From the NCBI RefSeq assembly GCF_016862215.1, contig NZ_BOMN01000070.1, forward strand, positions 1-55,755: a stretch of DNA of 55,755 bases, written 5' to 3'. Shown here piece after piece: positions 49,092 through 55,755 of the stretch. The first letter of the stretch is position 1. Each line of letters opens with the position of its first letter. A program made the translations under genes and the position numbers. This stretch comes from Winogradskya humida (GTDB taxonomy: Bacteria; Actinomycetota; Actinomycetes; Mycobacteriales; Micromonosporaceae). The notes under the pieces are model-generated. The model had not been told where the DNA came from. It saw only the letters and a program-made list of their open reading frames with translations, and did not search any database.

Positions 49092-51352
49092 CATGCCGCC
49101 GGAACTGCCCGGGGACGATCGAGGACGGCTACTGCGACACGTGCGGGATGGCGCCGCTGAAGGGCCCGGCTCCGGCCGCGGCACCCCGGCAGGCGGTCCC
49201 CGCCGAGGTCACCGGGGTCACCGCCGGGTCGCGCCCACGGCGCCCGCCGCTGAGCGGCAGCGCCGACCCGGTCATCGCGCGGACGGCGACAGCGCCTTCC
49301 GTGCGGACGGCCGCGCTCAGTACGCGTACCGGAGGATCCGCCCGCACCGGCAGCTCCCGCAGCATGAGCAGACGGCGGTTCGGGGGTGGCCTGGTCGACG
49401 TCGCGCCACTGGAGCCACGCGACCCCGCGTCGGCGATCATGGCCGTCGCGGAGGTCCCCGAGGACAAGCGGTACTGCGCCAAGTGCGGCAACGCCGTCGG
49501 CCGGTCCCGCGGCGACCGCCCCGGGCGTACGTCGGGCTTCTGCCCGTCCTGCGGTGAGGCCTTCGACGTCACCCCGAAACTCGCCAAGGGTGACCTGGTG
49601 GCCGGGCAGTACGAGGTCGTCGGCGCCCTCGCCCACGGCGGGCTCGGCTGGATCCACCTGGCGGTCGACAAGAACGTCTCGGACCGCTGGGTGGTGCTCA
49701 AGGGCCTGCTCAACTCCGGTGACGAGGACGCCCTGGCCGCGGCGGTGGCCGAGCGCCGGTTCCTGGCCGAGGTCGAGCACCCCGGCATCGTCAAGATCTA
49801 CAACTTCGTGGAGCACGACGGCGCCGGCTACATCGTCATGGAGTACGTCGGCGGGGAGTCGCTCAAGGACATCCTCAAGACCCGCCGCACCCAGGCCGGG
49901 CACGCCGATCCGCTGCCGGTCGACCAGGCCCTCGCGTACGCCCTCGAGGTCATGCCCGCGTTCGGCTACCTGCACGACCGCGGGCTGATCTTCTGCGACT
50001 TCAAGCCGGACAACGTGATCCAGACCGGCGACCAGGTCAAACTCATCGACCTCGGCGGCGTCGTGCACATCGACGACCACGACGCCGCCCTCTACGGCAC
50101 GCTGGGCTACCAGGCACCCGAGATGGCCACCGCCGGGCCGTCGATCCAGAGCGATCTTTTCACCATCGGGCGTACGCTCGCCGTGCTCACCACCGACTTC
50201 CGCGGCTACCAGAGCACGTTCAAGGACAGCCTCCCCGAACGCCGGGACTTCGAGGTGTACGAGCGGCACGAGTCGTTCTACCGGCTGCTGCTGCGTGCCA
50301 CGAGCATCGACCCGGCGGAGCGTTTCGTCGACGCCGCCGAGATGACCGAGCAGATGCTGGGCGTGCTGCGCGAGGTGCTCGCCGCCGACGGCACCCCGCG
50401 ACCGGCGACGTCGCGGCTGTTCACCGGCGAGATGCGCACGGAAGCGGGCCGCGACGAGCCGCAGTGGCGTTACCTGCCGTCGCCGATGGTGGACCTGACC
50501 GACCCGGCGGCCGCGTTCCTGGCCTCGGTGACGGTCACCGACCCGCGCGAGGTGCTCGCGCTGCTGGGCAAGGCACCCGAGCACACCATCGAGGTGCAGT
50601 TGCGGGCGCTGCGGGCGTATGTGGACATCGGTGCCGACGCGCACGCTCATGCCACCAAGCTGCTCAACACGATCGTCACCGCGTACGGGCAGGACTGGCG
50701 GGTCGGCTGGTACGACGGCCTGCTCGCGCTGGCGTCCGGCGATCACGGCCGGGCCCGCGAGCGGTTCGACGCGGTCTACTCGGTGCTGCCGGGCGAGCTC
50801 GCCCCGAAACTCGCGCTGGGGCTGAGCCTGGAACTGGCGGGGAAGCACGCCCTGGCCGCCGGGTACTACGACGTGGTCAGCAGGACCGACCCGGCGTACA
50901 CGACGGCCGCTGCGGGGCTGGCCCGGTGCCGGCTCGAGGTGGGAGACCGCGACGGCGCGGTCGAGGCCTACAACCGTGTTCCGGGTACGTCCTCCGCGTA
51001 CCGCAGCTCCCAGGTCGGCGCCGTGCGTGCGCTGGTCCGGGCCGAGTCCCGCGACCCGTCCGACGTGGCGGCGCTGGCCACCGCCGCGGCGCTGATCGAG
51101 AAGCTCGAGATGGAGGCCGCCCAGATCGCCGCGCTGCGGGCGGAGCTGCTCGAACGAGCGCTCACCGCGATAGCCAAGGGGCTGCAGGTGCCGCAGGCGG
51201 TGCTGGGCACGGGTGACGGCAACGCCCGCGAGCGCGAGGTCCGGTTCGCGCTGGAGGGCGCCTACCGTGAGATGGCCCGCGCGGTGAGCGGGTCCGAGAA
51301 GATCAGCCTGGTCGACAAGGCCAACTCCGTACGCCCGAGGACCCGCACATGA
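49088..51352 (+). CDS. pknG: Ser/Thr protein kinase PknG
   Basis: A 754-residue soluble kinase matching mycobacterial PknG (about 750) in order. An extra N-terminal zinc ribbon (Cys3, Cys7, Cys16, Cys19) and a Thr/Ser/Arg-rich linker (60-100) come first. The rubredoxin-like domain has Cys130/133 (YCAKCG) and Cys152/155 (FCPSCG). The kinase has LAHGGLGWIHLAVDKNVSDR, catalytic Lys205, the non-RD loop IFCDFKPDNV (303-310) and DLG at 321-323. TPR helices run from about 500 to the end. Known PknG phosphorylates FHA proteins GarA/OdhI to control 2-oxoglutarate dehydrogenase and glutamate metabolism. Gene overlaps on both sides show tight coupling. Confidence 0.96.
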   Translation: MTCRRNCPGTIEDGYCDTCGMAPLKGPAPAAAPRQAVPAEVTGVTAGSRPRRPPLSGSADPVIARTATAPSVRTAALSTRTGGSARTGSSRSMSRRRFGGGLVDVAPLEPRDPASAIMAVAEVPEDKRYCAKCGNAVGRSRGDRPGRTSGFCPSCGEAFDVTPKLAKGDLVAGQYEVVGALAHGGLGWIHLAVDKNVSDRWVVLKGLLNSGDEDALAAAVAERRFLAEVEHPGIVKIYNFVEHDGAGYIVMEYVGGESLKDILKTRRTQAGHADPLPVDQALAYALEVMPAFGYLHDRGLIFCDFKPDNVIQTGDQVKLIDLGGVVHIDDHDAALYGTLGYQAPEMATAGPSIQSDLFTIGRTLAVLTTDFRGYQSTFKDSLPERRDFEVYERHESFYRLLLRATSIDPAERFVDAAEMTEQMLGVLREVLAADGTPRPATSRLFTGEMRTEAGRDEPQWRYLPSPMVDLTDPAAAFLASVTVTDPREVLALLGKAPEHTIEVQLRALRAYVDIGADAHAHATKLLNTIVTAYGQDWRVGWYDGLLALASGDHGRARERFDAVYSVLPGELAPKLALGLSLELAGKHALAAGYYDVVSRTDPAYTTAAAGLARCRLEVGDRDGAVEAYNRVPGTSSAYRSSQVGAVRALVRAESRDPSDVAALATAAALIEKLEMEAAQIAALRAELLERALTAIAKGLQVPQAVLGTGDGNAREREVRFALEGAYREMARAVSGSEKISLVDKANSVRPRTRT

Positions 51353-52296
51353 GCGACTCCTGTCCCGTCTGCGCCGACGAGCGCGCCGCCGGCGCCGCGT
51401 TCTGCGAGAGCTGCGGGCGCCCACTGGCAACCGGTGCCACCAAGGCTGTGGGCACGGACTGCGCGTCCTGCGGCTCCACCGGCACGGTCGGCGCCGACGG
51501 CTACTGCGAGAATTGCGGGATGCTCGCCGGGCGCCCCCGCGACCACGTCGAGGCCGACGCCGGGACCGTCGCGGCCGCGGTGACCGACCGGGGCATCCGG
51601 CACCACCGCAACGAGGACGCCATGTGGCTCGCCGTGCGGGGCACCGAGGCCGACATCGTGGTCTGCGACGGTGTCTCCTCCTCCGCCGACCCGGATGTCG
51701 CCTCGGAGGTCGCCGCCGAGGCCGCGGGCAAGGCCCTCGCCCTGGACGCCACCGTGGAAGCCGCCATCTCGGAGGCCGCCCGCGCCGTCGCCGACCTGAT
51801 CTCCGCCGGGGATCCCCGCCGGGCCGTCTCCAACCCGGCCTGCACGATCGTCGCCGCCCGGGTCCGCGACGGCGAGGTCACCTACGGCTGGGTCGGCGAC
51901 AGCCGCGCCTACTGGATCGCCCTGGACGGTTCCCACGTCGAGCAGCTCACCGAGGACGACTCGTGGGCCACCCACGCGATCGCGATGGGCGCCGACCCCC
52001 AGGCCGCGTGGAACGACCCGAAGGCGCACGCGATCACCGCCTGGCTCGGAGCCGACGCCGGCATCGTCCGGCCCCGCGGCGCCACCCTCCCGGTCACGAC
52101 GCCCGGGCTGCTCGTCCTCTGCTCCGACGGGCTGTGGAACTACCTCACCGAGCCCGCCGCCTTCGCGAACGCGGTGCTGGCCGCCGTACACACCAATCCT
52201 GATCTTGTCTCTGCAGCCCGCGCCCTGGCCACCCTGGCCGTGGAAGCGGGCGGCGCGGACAACATCACTGTCGCACTCACTCCGATAACCCCCTAG
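51349..52296 (+). CDS. PP2C-type Ser/Thr phosphatase with zinc ribbons
   Basis: A 315-residue phosphatase, the probable counterpart of PknG. Residues 1-60 hold two zinc ribbons: CPVCADERAAGAAFCESCG and CASCGSTGTVGADGYCENCG (the second very like the PknG N-terminal ribbon). The PP2C domain follows: TDRGIRHHRNEDAMW with the metal Asp and RNxD motif, VVCDGVSSSADP (DGxG-type motif altered to DGVS), TYGWVGDSRAYW and GGADNITVAL. Asp in GDS, DG and GADN support metal binding and activity. There is no membrane segment. Its start overlaps the pknG stop as ATGA. Confidence 0.95.
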   Translation: MSDSCPVCADERAAGAAFCESCGRPLATGATKAVGTDCASCGSTGTVGADGYCENCGMLAGRPRDHVEADAGTVAAAVTDRGIRHHRNEDAMWLAVRGTEADIVVCDGVSSSADPDVASEVAAEAAGKALALDATVEAAISEAARAVADLISAGDPRRAVSNPACTIVAARVRDGEVTYGWVGDSRAYWIALDGSHVEQLTEDDSWATHAIAMGADPQAAWNDPKAHAITAWLGADAGIVRPRGATLPVTTPGLLVLCSDGLWNYLTEPAAFANAVLAAVHTNPDLVSAARALATLAVEAGGADNITVALTPITP

Positions 52297-52303
52297 GAGA
52301 GTC

Positions 52304-53569
52304 ATGGGATACACCGCGGAGACCTTCCAGAACGAGTTTCTGGCCCTGGGCGCGACCGAGGTCAACGCCATCGTCACCGTCACGTCGTCCGGCGCGGAGG
52401 GCGGGCTGCGCACGGCCGGGGCCAGCGAGATCATCATCGTGGACTGCTCCGGCTCGATGCAGGCCGAGGGGCGCATGCAGGCCGCCCGGCAGGCCGCCAA
52501 GGCCGCGGTGGGCTGCATCGACGACGGCGTCCACTTCGCCATCATCGCCGGGGTCAGCACCGCGCAGCAGCTCTACCCCGCGCCCGGGCAGCTCGCCGTG
52601 TCGGCACCGGAGACCCGCGCGCAGGCCGTCACCGCGATCGACCGGCTGCAGGCCAACGGCGGCACCGCGATCGGGGCGTGGCTCAAGCTCGCCGGGCAGC
52701 TCCTCGCGCAGCGCCCCGGGGACATCCAGCACGCGATCCTGCTCACCGACGGCGAGAACGGTGAGTACAAGGGGTACCTGGAGAGCGTACTGACGGAGAT
52801 CGGTGGCTCGTTCACCTGTGACTGCCGCGGCGTCGGCACCAACTGGACGGTCTCCGAGCTGCGCAAGGTCGCGAACGCCATGCTGGGCACGGTCGACATC
52901 GTGGCCCGCCCCGAGGACCTCAGCGCCTCCTTCACCCAGATGATGACCTCCGCGATGGGCAAGACCAGCGCCGACGTGCAGCTCAAGGTCTGGACCCCGG
53001 TCAACGCCACGGTCCGCTTCGTCAAGCAGGTCGAGCCGCAGGTCGCCGATCTGAGCGGCAAGCGGGTCCAGGACGGGCCGCGCGCCGGTCGTTACCCGCT
53101 CGGCTCGTGGGGTGCCGAGGCCCGCGACTACCACGTCTGCGTGGACGTGCCCCCGGGCGCGGCCGGCGACGAGATGCTTGCGGCCCGGGTGTCCGTCGTG
53201 GAAGGTGAGAACGTGTTGTCGCAGGCGCTGGTCCGCGCGGTCTGGACCGAGGATTCCGCCCTGTCCACCCGGATCAACCGTCAGGTAGCCCACTACACCG
53301 GGCAGGCCGAGCTCGCCGACGCCATCCAGGCCGGCATCGAGGCCCGCAAGAACGGCGACGACCACACCGCCACGATGAAGTTCGGCCGCGCCGCGCAGCT
53401 CGCCCACGAGAGCGGCAACAAGGCCACCGAGGAGCTGCTCGCCACCGTCGTCGACATCGAGGACGCCGTGACCGGCACGGTGCGGTTGCGGCGCAAGGTC
53501 GAGGCCGCCGACGAGATGGCCCTCGACACCCGCTCCACCAAGACGGTCCGGGTGGGCCGGGCACAGTGA
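52304..53569 (+). CDS. VWA domain protein of the PknG operon
   Basis: A 421-residue cytoplasmic protein. The von Willebrand A domain (about 44-220) has a complete metal site, IIIVDCSGSMQAEGRM, then NGGTAIGAW (Thr) and ILLTDGENG (Asp). A beta-rich region follows (LKVWTPVNATVRFVKQVEP, then DYHVCVDVPPGA), and the last 110 residues are helical (ELADAIQAGIEARKNGDDHT). This order occurs in VWA proteins linked to Ser/Thr phospho-signalling in bacteria. AGGAG lies just before ATG 52304. Its stop overlaps the FHA gene start as GTGA. Likely a metal-dependent adaptor, with partners unknown. Confidence 0.92.
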   Translation: MGYTAETFQNEFLALGATEVNAIVTVTSSGAEGGLRTAGASEIIIVDCSGSMQAEGRMQAARQAAKAAVGCIDDGVHFAIIAGVSTAQQLYPAPGQLAVSAPETRAQAVTAIDRLQANGGTAIGAWLKLAGQLLAQRPGDIQHAILLTDGENGEYKGYLESVLTEIGGSFTCDCRGVGTNWTVSELRKVANAMLGTVDIVARPEDLSASFTQMMTSAMGKTSADVQLKVWTPVNATVRFVKQVEPQVADLSGKRVQDGPRAGRYPLGSWGAEARDYHVCVDVPPGAAGDEMLAARVSVVEGENVLSQALVRAVWTEDSALSTRINRQVAHYTGQAELADAIQAGIEARKNGDDHTATMKFGRAAQLAHESGNKATEELLATVVDIEDAVTGTVRLRRKVEAADEMALDTRSTKTVRVGRAQ

Positions 53570-54210
53570 CGACGTACGCCTGCCCGAAGGGCCACGCGTC
53601 GTCCACCGACGACTTCTGCGACGAGTGCGGCGCGAAGATCAGCGCGTCTTCTCCTCCGGCTCCCCTTGCCGCACCCGCTGTCCCTGCGACGGCGGCCAAC
53701 CCCTGTCCGCACTGCGGGGCGCCGCGGGCCGGGTCGGGGCGGTTCTGCGAGGACTGCGGGTTCGATCATCAGACGGGCAAGATCCCGGTTCTGACGGCGC
53801 CTGTCGCCACGCCGGCCCCGGCCACGTGGACGGCGAGCATCGAGCCCGACCGCGAATACTTCGAGGCCAACGCGATCGAGGGCGTGAGCTTCCCGGCCGC
53901 GGTCTCCCCGCGTACGGTCGCCGTGGTGCCGCCGCAGATCCGCATCGGCCGCGGCAGCTCGTCGAAGGGCACCGCCCCGGAGATCGACCTCAAGGACGAC
54001 GACCCGGGCGTCTCGCACAACCACGCGCTGCTGACGCTCAGCGTCGACGGCGTGTGGCTGCTCTCCGACCTCGGCTCGACCAACGGCACCTACCTCAACG
54101 ACGAGCAGAAACCGCTCACCGCCGGGCAGAGCCGGGCGCTGGCCGAGGGCGACCGGGTGCACGTCGGCGCCTGGACCACGATCACGCTGCATCGAACCAG
54201 TCCCATATAG
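53566..54210 (+). CDS. Double zinc-ribbon and FHA domain protein
   Basis: A 214-residue reader of phospho-threonine. Two zinc ribbons open it: CPKGHASSTDDFCDECG (one His likely a ligand) and CPHCGAPRAGSGRFCEDCG. A Pro/Ala linker follows, then an FHA domain (about 122-210) with IRIGRG (Arg129), the GVSHNHALL loop (Ser150, His153) and LGSTNGTYLND (171-180), the full set for pThr binding. Unlike GarA/OdhI it lacks the N-terminal ETTS phosphorylation motif, so it is not the usual PknG substrate; it may instead dock on autophosphorylated PknG. The GTG start overlaps the VWA stop. Confidence 0.94.
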   Translation: MTTYACPKGHASSTDDFCDECGAKISASSPPAPLAAPAVPATAANPCPHCGAPRAGSGRFCEDCGFDHQTGKIPVLTAPVATPAPATWTASIEPDREYFEANAIEGVSFPAAVSPRTVAVVPPQIRIGRGSSSKGTAPEIDLKDDDPGVSHNHALLTLSVDGVWLLSDLGSTNGTYLNDEQKPLTAGQSRALAEGDRVHVGAWTTITLHRTSPI

Positions 54211-54249
54211 CCGCGCCCTTTTGTCCCGATGCGATAGGTTCGGCCCGCT

Positions 54250-54684
54250 ATGAGGGACGAACGCATCGGGACGGTGCACCGCACCCAGGTGATCGACCTG
54301 CTCAACCAGGCGCTCGCCGAGGGCACCCTGCCCGAGCCCGAGTACGACAACCGCGTGGTGGCCGTCAGCTCGGCCACCTACGCCTCCGACCTGCTCGGCC
54401 AGGTCCAGGACCTGCCACCCCGCCTGCAGTGGGACCCGCGCAACGCCGCCCCGCCGACCCCGCCGGACAAGAACGCCGGCCGCAGCGCCCTGGTCCTCGG
54501 CATCCTCGCGATCCCGTTCTCGTTCTGCCTGCTCGGCGGTCTGCTCGGCATCGCCGCCATCGTGCTCAGCGCCCGCACCGGCGGCACCCACGGCGTCGGC
54601 CCGGCCCTGATCGGCCGCGTCCTCGGCATCGTCAGCATCGTCCTGACGATCGGCGCGGCGGCCGCCCTGCTCAGCCTCAGGTGA
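54250..54684 (+). CDS. DUF1707 and DUF4190 membrane protein
   Basis: A 144-residue protein. The N-terminal 55 residues are a DUF1707 SHOCT-like domain (RTQVIDLLNQALAEGTLPEP, then YDNRVVAVSSATYASDLLGQ). A Pro-rich linker leads to two membrane helices typical of DUF4190 (LVLGILAIPFSFCLLGGLLG and RVLGIVSIVLTIGAAAALL). Function unknown; DUF1707 domains are common in actinobacteria and may regulate membrane proteins. TAGGTT lies nine bases before the ATG, so the gene probably has its own near-leaderless promoter rather than belonging to the PknG operon. Its end overlaps the PstS-like gene by eight bases. Confidence 0.9.
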   Translation: MRDERIGTVHRTQVIDLLNQALAEGTLPEPEYDNRVVAVSSATYASDLLGQVQDLPPRLQWDPRNAAPPTPPDKNAGRSALVLGILAIPFSFCLLGGLLGIAAIVLSARTGGTHGVGPALIGRVLGIVSIVLTIGAAAALLSLR

Positions 54685-55753
54685 GTGCTGCGGCTGCGGT
54701 CGCGACCTGTGCCCGTACTTCCTCGGGCAGGGGCACATACCCGGCGCCCGCGGCATCCCGCTGCCCGTCCGCGCTCGCGGTGTAGCCGAGAAAACCCTTC
54801 AGAACCCCGAGCCGGTCCGGCTGGTGACCACTGCCGCAGATGATCTCGTACGTCACCAGCACGATCGGATACGCCCCGGCGCTCGCGGTCGCGTAGTCGA
54901 TCCCGAGCCGCAGATCATCGTTCCCCGCACCCGCCACCGTGGTAGCCACGGCGTCATCGGTCAGCGCCACGAACTCCCCCGAGCTGTTACCCACCCGCGC
55001 CGCCCCGAGATGGTGGAACGTCGCATAGGACCGCTCCACGTACCCGATCGCGCCGTCCGCCCGCGCGATCGCCGTCGCCACCCGGTTGCTGCCCCTGGCC
55101 GCCGTCCCGCCCGGCGCGAGCCATTTACCGCCGCGGCCGTACCGCCAGTCCTTGCCCGCCGCCGCGGCCAGGAACGCGGTGAAGTTGTCCGTCGTCCCCG
55201 AACTGTCCGCCCGATGAACGGTCTGAATCCTCGTCGCCGGCAGGGTGCTGCCCGGGTTCTCCGCGACGATCACCGGGTCGTTCCACACCGTGATCGTCCC
55301 CGCGAAGATCCGCGCGATGGTCGCGGGCCGCAACCGCAGCTCCGACACCCCGGCGACGTTGTACGCCAGCGCGACCGGCCCCACCACCATCGGCAGATGC
55401 ACGGCCGGCACACCGTGGCACCGCTCGGTGGCACGCTGCTGCTCCGCCGCGCTCAGGGGCGAATCCGAGCCCGCGAAGTCGGCCTTCCCGGCGAGGAAGG
55501 CCGCCACCCCCGCGCCGGAGCCCACACTGTCGTACCCGACGGTCGCCTCCCCGCACGCCGCCTGATAGACCTTGATCCAGGTGTTGACCACGCTGGCCTG
55601 CGCCGACGACCCGCTCCCGGCCACCGCCCCCGCGCCACACTCAATCTGCACCCGCGACTCGTCCGCCGCGCCCTCGCCAACTACAGCCCCGCCCACCGCC
55701 GCACATCCGCCCAGCGCGAGCACTACAGCGACCCCCGTGGCCGCCACCTTCAT
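54677..55753 (-). CDS. pstS: PstS-like phosphate-binding lipoprotein
   Basis: A 358-residue extracellular binding protein with lipobox LALGGC (Cys17). The phosphate-binding fold is shown by GSGSSAQASVVNTWIKVYQ, VGYDSVGSGAGVAAFLAGKA, FAGSDSPLSA, and the anion-binding loop VHRADSSGTTDNFTAFLA, with the Ser/Thr/Arg cluster of PstS. This protein should capture phosphate for an ABC importer whose permease genes, if present, lie outside the window. ATG 55753 is two bases from the window edge, so upstream signals cannot be seen and a longer N-terminus is not excluded, although the signal peptide looks complete. Confidence 0.92.
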   Translation of the reverse strand: MKVAATGVAVVLALGGCAAVGGAVVGEGAADESRVQIECGAGAVAGSGSSAQASVVNTWIKVYQAACGEATVGYDSVGSGAGVAAFLAGKADFAGSDSPLSAAEQQRATERCHGVPAVHLPMVVGPVALAYNVAGVSELRLRPATIARIFAGTITVWNDPVIVAENPGSTLPATRIQTVHRADSSGTTDNFTAFLAAAAGKDWRYGRGGKWLAPGGTAARGSNRVATAIARADGAIGYVERSYATFHHLGAARVGNSSGEFVALTDDAVATTVAGAGNDDLRLGIDYATASAGAYPIVLVTYEIICGSGHQPDRLGVLKGFLGYTASADGQRDAAGAGYVPLPEEVRAQVATAAAALT

Positions 55754-55755
55754 CG

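Noticed and set aside
47448..51430. Very long minus-strand reading frames opposite glnH, the helical gene and pknG (578 and 793 codons)
   Set aside because: They mirror GC-rich third-position bias of the true genes, encode Arg/Gly/His-rich low-complexity text and lack any domain.
53566..54210. Assignment of the FHA protein as GarA/OdhI
   Set aside because: It lacks the N-terminal ETTS phosphorylation motif and has zinc ribbons and a longer linker instead.

Overview
This window is high-GC DNA with the codon use and gene content of a filamentous actinobacterium. An Actinoplanes-like member of the Micromonosporaceae is my inference. It rests on the GlnX-GlnH-PknG signalling set, ECF sigma factors of the SigE type, a bacterial protein O-mannosyltransferase, DUF1707 and SHOCT-like proteins, and many starts that look leaderless (a TANNNT box 6-7 bases before the start codon). 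No tRNA, rRNA, CRISPR array, complete insertion sequence or prophage was seen. Genes are dense and lie on both strands.

Layout. 1-9.3 kb: the 5' part of a NarL-type sensor kinase (running off the left edge) diverges from an MMPL exporter; then a secreted pectinesterase, an ECF sigma factor with a membrane partner, a DUF2786 protein and a secreted M1 peptidase. 9.4-16.9 kb: a DUF6228-like protein, protein mannosyltransferase, a cREC-domain protein, a Ser/Thr kinase overlapping a membrane-anchored binding-protein/VWA fusion, and a MarR regulator divergent from an NTF2-like protein. 17-23.9 kb: GNAT, a TetR regulator with two palindromes shared with a leaderless methyltransferase, a decayed phosphotransferase, a PaiB-like FMN protein, aldo/keto reductase, MFS transporter and cupin. 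24-33.4 kb: a possible N-heterocycle locus with an NCS1 permease, a CodA-type deaminase coupled to a Rieske oxygenase, a DUF1028 protein and a secreted intradiol dioxygenase. A P450-like protein without its heme cysteine, a serine hydrolase and several repeat-rich spacers interrupt it. 33.4-45.4 kb: methyltransferase plus Gfo/Idh/MocA oxidoreductase, DinB protein, a TetR-controlled SDR remnant with a cupin, an S66 peptidase, a two-component system divergent from an ABC exporter, and an acyl-CoA synthetase. 45.5-54.2 kb: a compact, mostly overlapping seven-gene operon: GlnX, GlnH, an unknown helical protein, PknG, PP2C phosphatase, VWA protein and zinc-ribbon/FHA protein. It is followed by DUF1707 and PstS-like genes.

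The most coherent system is the PknG operon. An outer-surface amino-acid-binding lipoprotein and a four-helix membrane protein would feed a soluble kinase, and a matching phosphatase, a phospho-threonine reader and a VWA protein are encoded beside it. The kinase, phosphatase and FHA protein all begin with related zinc ribbons.

A second theme is short tandem duplication. Units of 9 to 45 bp are expanded in spacers (23.1, 26.9 kb), inside coding sequences (1, 26, 28, 32.5, 33.9 kb) and exactly at two gene junctions (39.4 and 46.9 kb), where they multiply start and stop signals. The sequence also holds several clear palindromic operator pairs beside MarR and TetR genes, a dispersed 93-bp repeat found just after two genes, and a 163-bp imperfect palindrome.
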